Source: Proteiniphilum sp. UBA4084 (lineage in GTDB: Bacteria > Bacteroidota > Bacteroidia > Bacteroidales > Dysgonomonadaceae). From it: a stretch of 5,000 nt of DNA. Where the stretch lies: contig DFYK01000039.1 in assembly GCA_002383605.1 (NCBI GenBank), forward strand, positions 2,892-7,891. Reading direction: 5' to 3'. Under the pieces are notes generated by a model that saw only the letters and a list, made by a program, of their open reading frames with translations, did not search any database and was not told the origin of the DNA. Made by a program: the position numbers and the translations under genes. Positions 1 through 5,000 of the stretch are shown here, one piece after another. Position 1 is the first letter of the stretch. Each line of letters begins with the position of its first letter.

Positions 1-605
1 TAATTGTCGTGCGACAGCATGATCCCCTTGGGGTTGGCTGTCGTTCCAGAAGTGTAGGAGATATTGGCCAGACTGTCGGGCTCCACAGCCGCCATCCGTT
101 CTTCTATCTGTTTCCTGTCTGTCGCCAACAGTGCGTCACCCAGCGCCAGTACGGCATCGAAATAAATCTCATCTTCACCTTCCGTCTCTACCGGATCGAG
201 CAGGATATAACGTTTTACCCTGGGGAGTTTCTCTTTCATGGGACGTAGCTTCGCGATCTGCTGATCGGAAGCCAGCACCATCACTGAATCGGAGTGGTTG
301 ATACGGAAGGTGATGTCCTGCTCTGTCTCCAGCTTTACCGACAGCGGCACACAGACCGCACCCGCATGAAGTATGCCCAGCTCACCCAAAACCCAGTTGC
401 TCTTCCCCTCCGAGATGAGCGATACCCGTTCACCTGCCCTAAGCCCCAGCGCCATTAGACCTGCTGCAAAACGGATGGCATACTCCTGTACCTCAGCATA
501 GGTGAGCGCAGTATATTCCGTCCCCTGACGTGCCTCATAGAGATAGGGCAACTCTCCATACTTTTTTACGGACTCTTTCAACAGAGTGATGATTGTTTTT
601 CCCAT
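1..605 (-). CDS. AMP-dependent (long-chain) acyl-CoA synthetase, N-terminal part
   Basis: This is the N-terminal 201 residues of an adenylate-forming enzyme; the rest lies beyond the left edge. Reading from the ATG at 605-603, the frame is open to the edge. Residues 184-196 read YTSGTTANPKGIM, the phosphate-binding signature of the acyl-CoA synthetase/AMP ligase superfamily, which binds ATP to activate a carboxylate as acyl-AMP before transfer to CoA. The preceding region also fits the family: a helical start, LTYAEVQEYAIRFAAGLMAL (36-55), and VCVPLSVKLE (84-93), which resembles the long-chain (FadD/FAA-type) branch. No signal peptide is seen, so it is probably cytoplasmic or peripherally membrane-bound. 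It starts 53 bases after the stop of the transpeptidase-like gene and has its own promoter box, so it is probably transcribed separately. Family call is firm; fatty-acid chain length is inferred, because the C-terminal motifs are missing. Confidence 0.9.
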   Translation of the reverse strand, partial: MGKTIITLLKESVKKYGELPYLYEARQGTEYTALTYAEVQEYAIRFAAGLMALGLRAGERVSLISEGKSNWVLGELGILHAGAVCVPLSVKLETEQDITFRINHSDSVMVLASDQQIAKLRPMKEKLPRVKRYILLDPVETEGEDEIYFDAVLALGDALLATDRKQIEERMAAVEPDSLANISYTSGTTANPKGIMLSHDN

Positions 606-633
606 AGGATACTTATTGATGATTAATTGATCC

Positions 634-641
634 CAAAGTTA
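634..641 (-). promoter_or_regulatory. Candidate Bacteroidota -7 promoter box (TAACTTTG)
   Basis: On the minus strand this reads TAACTTTG, an exact match to the TAnnTTTG -7 consensus of the Bacteroidota housekeeping sigma factor. It lies about 28 bases upstream of the acyl-CoA synthetase ATG, giving a short leader of about 20 bases. The -33 element is weak: the nearest TTG on the minus strand (669-667, within the 3' end of the upstream gene) is 25 bases away, longer than the usual spacing. The position is good, but eight-base boxes occur by chance, so this is a moderate call. Confidence 0.5.
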
Positions 642-658
642 TCACTTTTTTATCAGCC

Positions 659-2545
659 TTACCAGCCAATACCATAATCTTCCCCGTAGTTGCTGCTCCC
701 ACCCCAAAAGGTGCCATGTTCCCGGTCGAAATAAATGGCATTGAGGGGGCCGCTGGTATGACTGGAAAACTGTAATGAATAACCCATTTCATGGAGTTTC
801 AAACGAACGGAATCGGGCGTATCCGCATTCAGCAAAAGCTGTCCCGGTCGTGGCATCCTGTCATCCATCTTCGTTCCACCCAGCGACAGCCAGAGTTGGT
901 TGGAATTGATATTGGCGGCTTCGACCGCCTGCTGCACATTCATTCCAAATTCGACCATATTCAGAAAAAACTGTAACTGATTCTGTTCCTGTGTGTCTCC
1001 CCCCTGCACGGCAAACGACAAAAAAGGTTCACCGTTTTTCAGCGCCAGTGAAGGGGTGAGCGTCACTCTTGGCCTTTTTCCGGGTTCCAGCACATTGAAA
1101 GGATTCAATGATTCGTCAAGCACAAAACTCTGCAATCGCTGACTCATGCCAATACCGGTATTTCCGGCAATACAGGCGGGAGTCCAGCCACCGGACGGGG
1201 TCATGGAAACAATCCACCCTTCCGCATCAGCTGCCTGAATGGAGGTGGTTCCGCGCCAAAGACGGTCCATATAATCTGCATCGGGTTCCATCGACGAAAT
1301 GGCATCATGTTTGGGCAAAAAATCACGTTTTTCGGATGGATTCGGATCGAAACCACGTTCTTTCAGAAGTTTCAAATAAAGGTTTTTCTTTCCCTCGAAA
1401 GGATAGGGATCACCCGGTCCCACCGAGGGGTTGTTCCTGTCGGCACGTATCTCCGAAGCCCGAATGCGTGCGTATGCTTTGCTCAAAAGTCCTTTGATGG
1501 GAATATCGGGACGAAAGGAGGGGTCACCGTAATAAAAATCGCGGTCTGCAAAAGCCATGTTCATGGTTTGATACAGGGTGTGGATGTACTGCGGACTGTT
1601 GTACCCCATACTTTTTAAATCGAAATTCTCCAGTATATTCAGGCTTTGCAGCATCGTCGGGCCCTGTGTCCATTGTTGCAGCTTGTATACATCGATTCCC
1701 TTGTAATTCACATACAAAGGCTCCTCTTCCACGGGATTCCACTGCGCCAGATCATCCATTGAGATCAGACCGCCCTGTTCACTAGAACCGCGGACAAATT
1801 CCCGGGCAATATCACCTTTGTAAAACCGGTCATATGCCGCCATAATCGCATCTTTGCGGTTTTTCCCCGCTTTCAGTGCCTGCTGTTCGGCATCGATCAG
1901 CTTCCGCAAGGTTTCCAGTAAATCCTGTTGTACAAAAATTTCTCCCACCACCGGCGTTTCCTGTGCTTCACCCGGATGGGTAATAAAGAGCTCCCTGCTA
2001 TATTTCCACTCCTTTAAAAGTTCCTTGTTGCGGGCTACGCTCGCGACAAACGAATGATCAGCCGGAAAGCCGGCAGCCAGTTCCAGGGAGGGTGTCAGCA
2101 CTTCTTTCAGACTCATGGTGCCATAATTAGCCAGCATGTAGCACAACCCACCGACGGTTCCCGGGGTTACGGCAGCCAACGGTCCGTGTTCAGGCGGGAA
2201 ATCATATCCCCGGCTTTTGAAGAAATCAACGGTAGCTCCCGTAGGGGCGACACCCAGCGCGTTGATCGCGATTACTTTTTTCGTATGCGGGTTGTAAATA
2301 AGAGCTTGGGTTTCACCACCCCAGCTCAGCACATCCCACAACGTGCAGGTAGCTCCCAGCATGGCACAGGCAGCATCCACCGCGTTTCCTCCCTGTTGAA
2401 AAATCATGGCACCCGCCTGTGCGCCCAGCGTTTTGCCGGTGATTGCCATCCAGTGTTTTCCGTGCAGCACCGGTTTTTCTGTACGTTGGGAGAATCCCGG
2501 CGTCAACACCAGAAAGAAAAGAAAGAACAAACTGTTATATCTCAT
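659..2545 (-). CDS. Secreted gamma-glutamyltranspeptidase-family Ntn-hydrolase
   Basis: A 628-residue protein of the gamma-glutamyltranspeptidase (GGT) family, N-terminal nucleophile hydrolases that cleave themselves into a large and a small subunit and act on gamma-glutamyl or related amide bonds. A hydrophobic signal peptide (MRYNSLFFLFFLVLTPGFS, about 1-19) points to export to the periplasm or surface. Family marks include QQGGNAVDAA (50-59), VTPGTVGG (126-133), SLNILENFDLKSMGY (301-315) and AFADRDFYYGDP (331-342). The probable self-cleavage site and nucleophile is Thr433 in RGTTSIQA, leaving a small subunit of 196 residues, close to the usual size. A GG pair at 515-516 fits the oxyanion-hole glycines. 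At 628 residues it is somewhat longer than E. coli GGT (about 580). By recalled alignment, several residues that bind the glutamate end of the substrate in E. coli are replaced, so it may be a GGT-like acylase or hydrolase rather than true glutathione transpeptidase. The ATG overlaps the upstream START-like gene by 11 bases. Confidence 0.9.
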   Translation of the reverse strand: MRYNSLFFLFFLVLTPGFSQRTEKPVLHGKHWMAITGKTLGAQAGAMIFQQGGNAVDAACAMLGATCTLWDVLSWGGETQALIYNPHTKKVIAINALGVAPTGATVDFFKSRGYDFPPEHGPLAAVTPGTVGGLCYMLANYGTMSLKEVLTPSLELAAGFPADHSFVASVARNKELLKEWKYSRELFITHPGEAQETPVVGEIFVQQDLLETLRKLIDAEQQALKAGKNRKDAIMAAYDRFYKGDIAREFVRGSSEQGGLISMDDLAQWNPVEEEPLYVNYKGIDVYKLQQWTQGPTMLQSLNILENFDLKSMGYNSPQYIHTLYQTMNMAFADRDFYYGDPSFRPDIPIKGLLSKAYARIRASEIRADRNNPSVGPGDPYPFEGKKNLYLKLLKERGFDPNPSEKRDFLPKHDAISSMEPDADYMDRLWRGTTSIQAADAEGWIVSMTPSGGWTPACIAGNTGIGMSQRLQSFVLDESLNPFNVLEPGKRPRVTLTPSLALKNGEPFLSFAVQGGDTQEQNQLQFFLNMVEFGMNVQQAVEAANINSNQLWLSLGGTKMDDRMPRPGQLLLNADTPDSVRLKLHEMGYSLQFSSHTSGPLNAIYFDREHGTFWGGSSNYGEDYGIGW

Positions 2546-2969
2546 TTTCGAGATACTGTTTTAATCCCTGTAAAATATCGGTCCATCCTGCAAGATAGCT
2601 TTCTTCTGTAAAATACCTGCTGCCTTCGTCAAGAAACGTCTCAATTCCTTCGTGCGTAAGCACCACGGTGGTGGATCCCTCATGGGGAAAAAGTTCCCAG
2701 GTAAGCACAGATGTTCCCCCGCTATGCCCCGGATGCTCCCACGTATGCTGCAGCTTTTCAGCGGGGATTACTTTCACGATTTTAAACAGATGGCGAAAAT
2801 TATGCTCTCCCTCTTCGTCGGTAAAAGAAACGATAAAATCGAATATTTCACCTTCTTTGGGTTCGAAGTTCGAGATATTGAAATACCAGTTTTTCATCTC
2901 TTCGGGTTGGGTAAGTGCCTCCCACACTCTCTCAACAGGCTGGTCAATGATAATTTCTTTACGAATCAT
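2535..2969 (-). CDS. SRPBCC/AHSA1-type START-like domain protein
   Basis: A 144-residue single-domain cytoplasmic protein of the SRPBCC superfamily, closest in style to the AHSA1 (activator of Hsp90 ATPase homologue 1-like) family. It opens with the typical first strand and helix, IRKEIIIDQPVERVWEALTQ (2-21), followed by PEEMKNWY (22-29). Alternating strands follow, including FRHLFKIVKVIPAEKLQHTW (58-77) and STTVVLTHEG (99-108). It ends in the long C-terminal helix GWTDILQGLKQYLENEI (128-144) that closes the hydrophobic cavity of the fold. Length is normal for the family. Members bind varied hydrophobic ligands or have no known role, so no function is assigned. ArsR-type regulators are often fused to or found beside SRPBCC proteins, which makes its place behind ars genes suggestive but not proof of an arsenic role. 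The stop overlaps the start of the transpeptidase-like gene, implying translational coupling. The ATG at 2969 is chosen because it begins right at the first strand. Confidence 0.85.
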   Translation of the reverse strand: MIRKEIIIDQPVERVWEALTQPEEMKNWYFNISNFEPKEGEIFDFIVSFTDEEGEHNFRHLFKIVKVIPAEKLQHTWEHPGHSGGTSVLTWELFPHEGSTTVVLTHEGIETFLDEGSRYFTEESYLAGWTDILQGLKQYLENEI

Positions 2970-2977
2970 ACCTATGT

Positions 2978-3017
2978 GTTGTTTATACTGTAATTATGTA
3001 TATGTAGTCTAAACAAC
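2978..3017. repeat. Inverted repeat, 12-base arms, operator-like or hairpin
   Basis: The left arm at 2978-2989 (GTTGTTTATACT) and the right arm at 3006-3017 (AGTCTAAACAAC) are inverted copies matching at 11 of 12 positions, separated by 16 AT-rich bases. In the minus-strand transcript the structure ends only 8 bases before the ATG of the START-like gene, so it could mask the ribosome-binding region. As DNA it could be a dyad operator. It is not a convincing terminator for the ars genes, because no T-run follows it on the minus strand; a T-run (TATTTTTG) follows on the plus strand, where no gene ends. Confidence 0.5.
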
Positions 3018-3048
3018 TATTTTTGTCATAATGTTTGTGATATATCTT

Positions 3049-3056
3049 CAAAATTA
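3049..3056 (-). promoter_or_regulatory. Possible -7 promoter box (TAATTTTG) for the START-like/GGT pair
   Basis: On the minus strand this reads TAATTTTG, matching the TAnnTTTG consensus, just after the stop codon of the ACR3 gene. It would give a leader of roughly 75 bases that contains the inverted repeat at 2978-3017. No TTTG or TTG -33 box is visible at normal spacing upstream, so this is a weak call. If real, the START-like/transpeptidase pair could be transcribed independently of the ars genes. Confidence 0.25.
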
Positions 3057-3057
3057 G

Positions 3058-4110
3058 TCACTTCGCTGTTGTGAGAGCAGGATAATATTTCCTTTTGAGT
3101 TGCTTCGCCACATTTACCAGCAGGATGAGTACGGGTACTTCCACCAGTGGACCAACCACACCGGCAAATGCCTGTCCGCTGTGCAACCCGAAAACACCAA
3201 TGGCCACGGCAATAGCCAGTTCAAAATTGTTACCCGATGCGGTAAACGAGATGGAAGCGTTCTTGTCGTAGGAAGTATTCATTGCTTTGCCGATAAAAAA
3301 ACTGATGAAAAACATCAGGGTAAAATAGATGATCAGCGGAATGGCAATGCGCACCACATCCATCGGAATCTGCACAATCAGATCACCCTTCAGACTGAAC
3401 ATCAGCACAATGGTAAAGAGCAGGGCAATCAGCGTAAGTGGCGATATGGCCGGAATAAATTTCTTTTCGTACCATGCCACTCCCTTCACTTTTACCAGAA
3501 TCAGCCGGCTCAATATTCCCATCAAAAAAGGTATCCCCAGATAGATCGCCACGGTTTCGGCAATGGTCCCGATGGAGATATCCACGATAGCCCCTTCAAA
3601 ACCAAATAGTGGAGGCAGCTTCGTGATAAACAGCCACGCATAAAAGCTGTAAAAGAATACCTGAAAGATGCTGTTCAGTGCAACCAGACCGGCACCATAC
3701 TCGCTGTTTCCTCCCGCCAGGTCGTTCCATACCAGCACCATGGCAATGCAACGCGCCAATCCGATCAGGATCACTCCAGTCATATATTCGGGATAATCGC
3801 GCAGGAAAAGAATGGCAAGCAGGAACATCAGAATGGGTCCGATGATCCAGTTCAGCACGAGCGAGATGGTAAGTACCTTCCCATTGGTGAACACTTTGGG
3901 CATCAGCCTGTAATTCACTTTTGCCAAGGGTGGGTACATCATCAGAATCAATCCGATAGCCAGCGGAATGTTCACTGTTCCCCGCGAGAGGGAATCAACC
4001 CTTCCGCCAAAAGAAGGAATGTAATGACCCAAGGCTACACCCACAGCCATCGCCAGGAATATCCACAGGGTAAGGTATCTGTCCAGAAAACGCATGTTGC
4101 TTTTGCTCAT
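3058..4110 (-). CDS. acr3: ACR3-family arsenite efflux permease
   Basis: A 350-residue integral membrane protein of the ACR3 arsenite exporter family (bile/arsenite/riboflavin transporter superfamily). It expels trivalent arsenite from the cytoplasm, driven by proton motive force or with ArsA. About ten membrane segments are visible, for example near 14-30, 47-62, 78-103, 110-130, 140-163, 180-205, 222-240, 252-274, 293-310 and 315-335. The family hallmarks are Cys121 in GLARCIAMVLVWN (117-129), matching the conserved cysteine needed for arsenite transport in characterised ACR3 proteins, and GVVGPLVEVPVLI (317-329) with Glu324, matching the essential glutamate of the last segments. The stretch SFTASGNNFELAIAVAIGVF (288-307) is also typical. 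Length is normal. It lies 70 bases after arsC and is probably cotranscribed. The start at MSKSNM is used; Met6 is a possible alternative. It is sometimes annotated arsB, but it is unrelated to the E. coli ArsB fold. Confidence 0.95.
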   Translation of the reverse strand: MSKSNMRFLDRYLTLWIFLAMAVGVALGHYIPSFGGRVDSLSRGTVNIPLAIGLILMMYPPLAKVNYRLMPKVFTNGKVLTISLVLNWIIGPILMFLLAILFLRDYPEYMTGVILIGLARCIAMVLVWNDLAGGNSEYGAGLVALNSIFQVFFYSFYAWLFITKLPPLFGFEGAIVDISIGTIAETVAIYLGIPFLMGILSRLILVKVKGVAWYEKKFIPAISPLTLIALLFTIVLMFSLKGDLIVQIPMDVVRIAIPLIIYFTLMFFISFFIGKAMNTSYDKNASISFTASGNNFELAIAVAIGVFGLHSGQAFAGVVGPLVEVPVLILLVNVAKQLKRKYYPALTTAK

Positions 4111-4128
4111 AAATGTTATATTTAATTA

Positions 4129-4150
4129 GGAAGTGATGTCGTATCACTCC
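4129..4150. other. Short stem-loop between arsC and acr3
   Basis: The bases GGA, one bulged A, GTGAT, a five-base loop GTCGT, then ATCAC and TCC form an 8-base-pair stem with a single bulge, within the 70-base gap between the two genes. On the minus-strand transcript it ends about 18 bases before the ACR3 ATG and is followed by CCTAATTAAATATAAC, with no T-run, so it is not a classical terminator. It could tune translation or mRNA processing inside the operon, or be chance. Confidence 0.3.
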
Positions 4151-4180
4151 TGAATCATCTTGTATCTTTTATTTGGTCGA

Positions 4181-4606
4181 TTATTCACGGATATGTTTCA
4201 GGTAAAAATCGTGAAACCCCTCTTTTATCTCGTCACGCACACGGATATATTCCGACTGAATAAACTCGGGTGTTCCGGTAACATCCGAGGGATCGTCAAA
4301 TCCAATGTGCAACCGGTGTTTCACTTTTCCCATAAAAGCAGGGCAGCTCTCGTTCGCACCGCCACAGACCGTGATCACGTAATCCCACTCTTCACCCAGG
4401 TATTTGTCTACGCTGTCGGAGGTATGATGCGAAATATCCACACCTGCTTCTTTCATCACCTCCACCGCCTTGGAATTTAGTTTCCCGCTTGCATTGGTAC
4501 CTGCAGAATGCACATCCAGCTCCGGATCGAACGACTGCAGGAAGCCGTGTGCCATCTGGCTGCGGCAACTGTTTCCTGTGCACAAAATCAAAATTCGTTT
4601 TTTCAT
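4181..4606 (-). CDS. arsC: Arsenate reductase, thioredoxin-coupled LMW-phosphatase type
   Basis: A 141-residue cytoplasmic arsenate reductase that converts arsenate to arsenite, the form exported by the ACR3 permease encoded next. It has the low-molecular-weight tyrosine phosphatase fold. The P-loop is CTGNSCRS at residues 9-16 (a CX5R motif), with nucleophile Cys9 and Arg15. Cys81 and Cys88 in CGGANESC match the second and third redox cysteines of S. aureus pI258 ArsC (Cys10, Cys82, Cys89), with the expected spacing. This supports the thioredoxin-coupled disulfide-cascade type rather than the glutaredoxin type or a true tyrosine phosphatase. The DDP motif at 104-106 carries the catalytic aspartate. 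Length is normal for the family (about 130-140). The ATG at 4606 places the P-loop at the usual distance. It sits 76 bases after arsA and 70 before acr3 on the same strand, consistent with one operon. Confidence 0.95.
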   Translation of the reverse strand: MKKRILILCTGNSCRSQMAHGFLQSFDPELDVHSAGTNASGKLNSKAVEVMKEAGVDISHHTSDSVDKYLGEEWDYVITVCGGANESCPAFMGKVKHRLHIGFDDPSDVTGTPEFIQSEYIRVRDEIKEGFHDFYLKHIRE

Positions 4607-4682
4607 CTGTTGATTATTTTTTTGCGTTTACTGTGATTGAAAAGATTTCCCGCATTGTTGTGTGACTTGATCATGCCGATTA

Positions 4683-5000
4683 TCAATTTTTCCATTCAAT
4701 TAACGCTGTATTATCATCCGAAAGTTCTCTCACTTTGTCAATCCACGCAATTTCTCCCTGAGCTTTTGACCGGAGGAAAGGATTTATCGTGTTCACCAGA
4801 GAAAGACAGGCATTGACTACCCACCATTTGTTGTGTATGCCAGCCCTGTGCAAGTCGGCCTGCAGCCTTTCCGCTTCCCATACGGGTGTTGCTTCGGGAA
4901 GGGTCACGATCACCACCTCTGTTTCGTCCGAATTTCTCAGTCGGGGCAAAAGCCTGCTGACCGAGTCGGGGATACCCTGTGTCCGCTCCACTTCCCTGTG
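4683..5000 (-). CDS. arsA: Arsenical pump-driving ATPase ArsA, C-terminal part
   Basis: The last 105 residues of ArsA; the N-terminal part lies beyond the right edge. ArsA is a cytoplasmic P-loop ATPase of the ArsA/GET3 family that accepts arsenite and energises its export through the membrane permease. The visible part reads HREVERTQGIPDSVSRLLPR, then TEVVIVTLPEATPVWEAERL, then AGIHNKWWVVNACLSLVN and NPFLRSKAQGEIAWIDKV. This matches the C-terminal end of the second ATPase half in two-domain ArsA proteins, where the TLPEATPV and NPFL/RAQ segments are characteristic. The Walker A and signal-transduction motifs are outside the window. The frame is open to the edge; the GTG at 4991 is an internal valine codon, not a start. 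The protein stops soon after ALIEWKN, somewhat earlier than E. coli ArsA, which appears normal for Bacteroidota versions as far as I recall. arsC follows after 76 bases. Confidence 0.9.
   Translation of the reverse strand, partial: HREVERTQGIPDSVSRLLPRLRNSDETEVVIVTLPEATPVWEAERLQADLHRAGIHNKWWVVNACLSLVNTINPFLRSKAQGEIAWIDKVRELSDDNTALIEWKN

Noticed and set aside
9..248. Plus-strand open frame at the left edge
   Set aside because: It is antisense to the acyl-CoA synthetase frame, which carries a clear AMP-binding motif.
2054..2611. Plus-strand open frame of 185 residues opposite the GGT-like and START-like genes
   Set aside because: It lies antisense to two well-supported genes, spans their boundary, and its translation has low-complexity, unstructured character with no recognisable domain. 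It is a shadow frame.
2978..3024. Inverted repeat plus TATTTTTG as a rho-independent terminator
   Set aside because: The T-run follows the stem only on the plus strand, where no gene ends. The stem is AT-rich with a long loop, making it a poor terminator.
3100..3609. Plus-strand open frame of 169 residues opposite acr3
   Set aside because: Rich in His, Gln, Asn and Lys, as expected from the reverse complement of hydrophobic membrane-protein codons. No family resemblance.
3058..4110. Reading the permease as a bile acid:sodium symporter
   Set aside because: The GLARCIAMVLVWN and GVVGPLVEVPVLI motifs with Cys121 and Glu324 and the ars context identify ACR3.
4181..4606. Reading arsC as a protein tyrosine phosphatase
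   Set aside because: The extra redox pair Cys81 and Cys88, at the spacing of S. aureus ArsC, and the neighbouring arsA and acr3 favour arsenate reductase.
4989..4991. GTG as the start of a separate 102-residue protein
   Set aside because: The frame continues upstream without a stop to the window edge (HRE before VERTQG), and the protein is plainly the C-terminus of ArsA, so this is an internal valine codon.
1..5000. Mobile elements, CRISPR arrays, tRNA or rRNA genes
   Set aside because: No transposase or integrase, terminal repeats, regularly spaced repeats or recognisable RNA gene was seen. The space is filled by minus-strand coding sequence with short gaps.

Overview
The window looks like chromosomal DNA from a member of the Bacteroidota, probably order Bacteroidales. 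This rests on how the proteins read, on TAnnTTTG-type promoter boxes, and on start codons that lack strong Shine-Dalgarno sequences. The organism is an inference; no rRNA or marker gene is present. All six supported genes lie on the minus strand and are closely packed, with no gap over about 90 bases. Transcription runs from high to low coordinates. Both edge genes are cut by the window.

Right part (about 3058-5000): an arsenic-resistance cluster, in transcription order the 3' end of arsA (arsenite-pump ATPase), arsC (thioredoxin-type arsenate reductase) and an ACR3-family arsenite exporter. ArsC reduces arsenate to arsenite, the ACR3 permease exports it, and the ArsA ATPase would couple ATP hydrolysis to export or arsenite handling. 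The start of the operon, where an ArsR repressor or ArsD chaperone would be expected, lies beyond the right edge.

Middle part (659-2969): a small SRPBCC/AHSA1-type START-like protein whose last codons overlap by 11 bases the start of a secreted gamma-glutamyltranspeptidase-family (Ntn-hydrolase) protein. The two are almost certainly translationally coupled. An 88-base gap with a near-perfect 12-base inverted repeat separates this pair from the ars genes, so it is either a continuation of the ars operon or its own unit with an operator-like site. The transpeptidase homologue keeps the catalytic threonine but appears to have lost most residues that hold the gamma-glutamyl group in the E. coli enzyme.

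Left part (1-605): the N-terminal 201 residues of an AMP-forming long-chain acyl-CoA synthetase-like enzyme, preceded by a good TAnnTTTG promoter box. It is probably a separate transcription unit.

No RNA genes, mobile elements, CRISPR arrays or clearly novel system were found. The points most worth a second look are the altered pocket of the transpeptidase homologue, the inverted repeat at 2978-3017, and the placement of the START-like/transpeptidase pair directly behind the arsenic genes.
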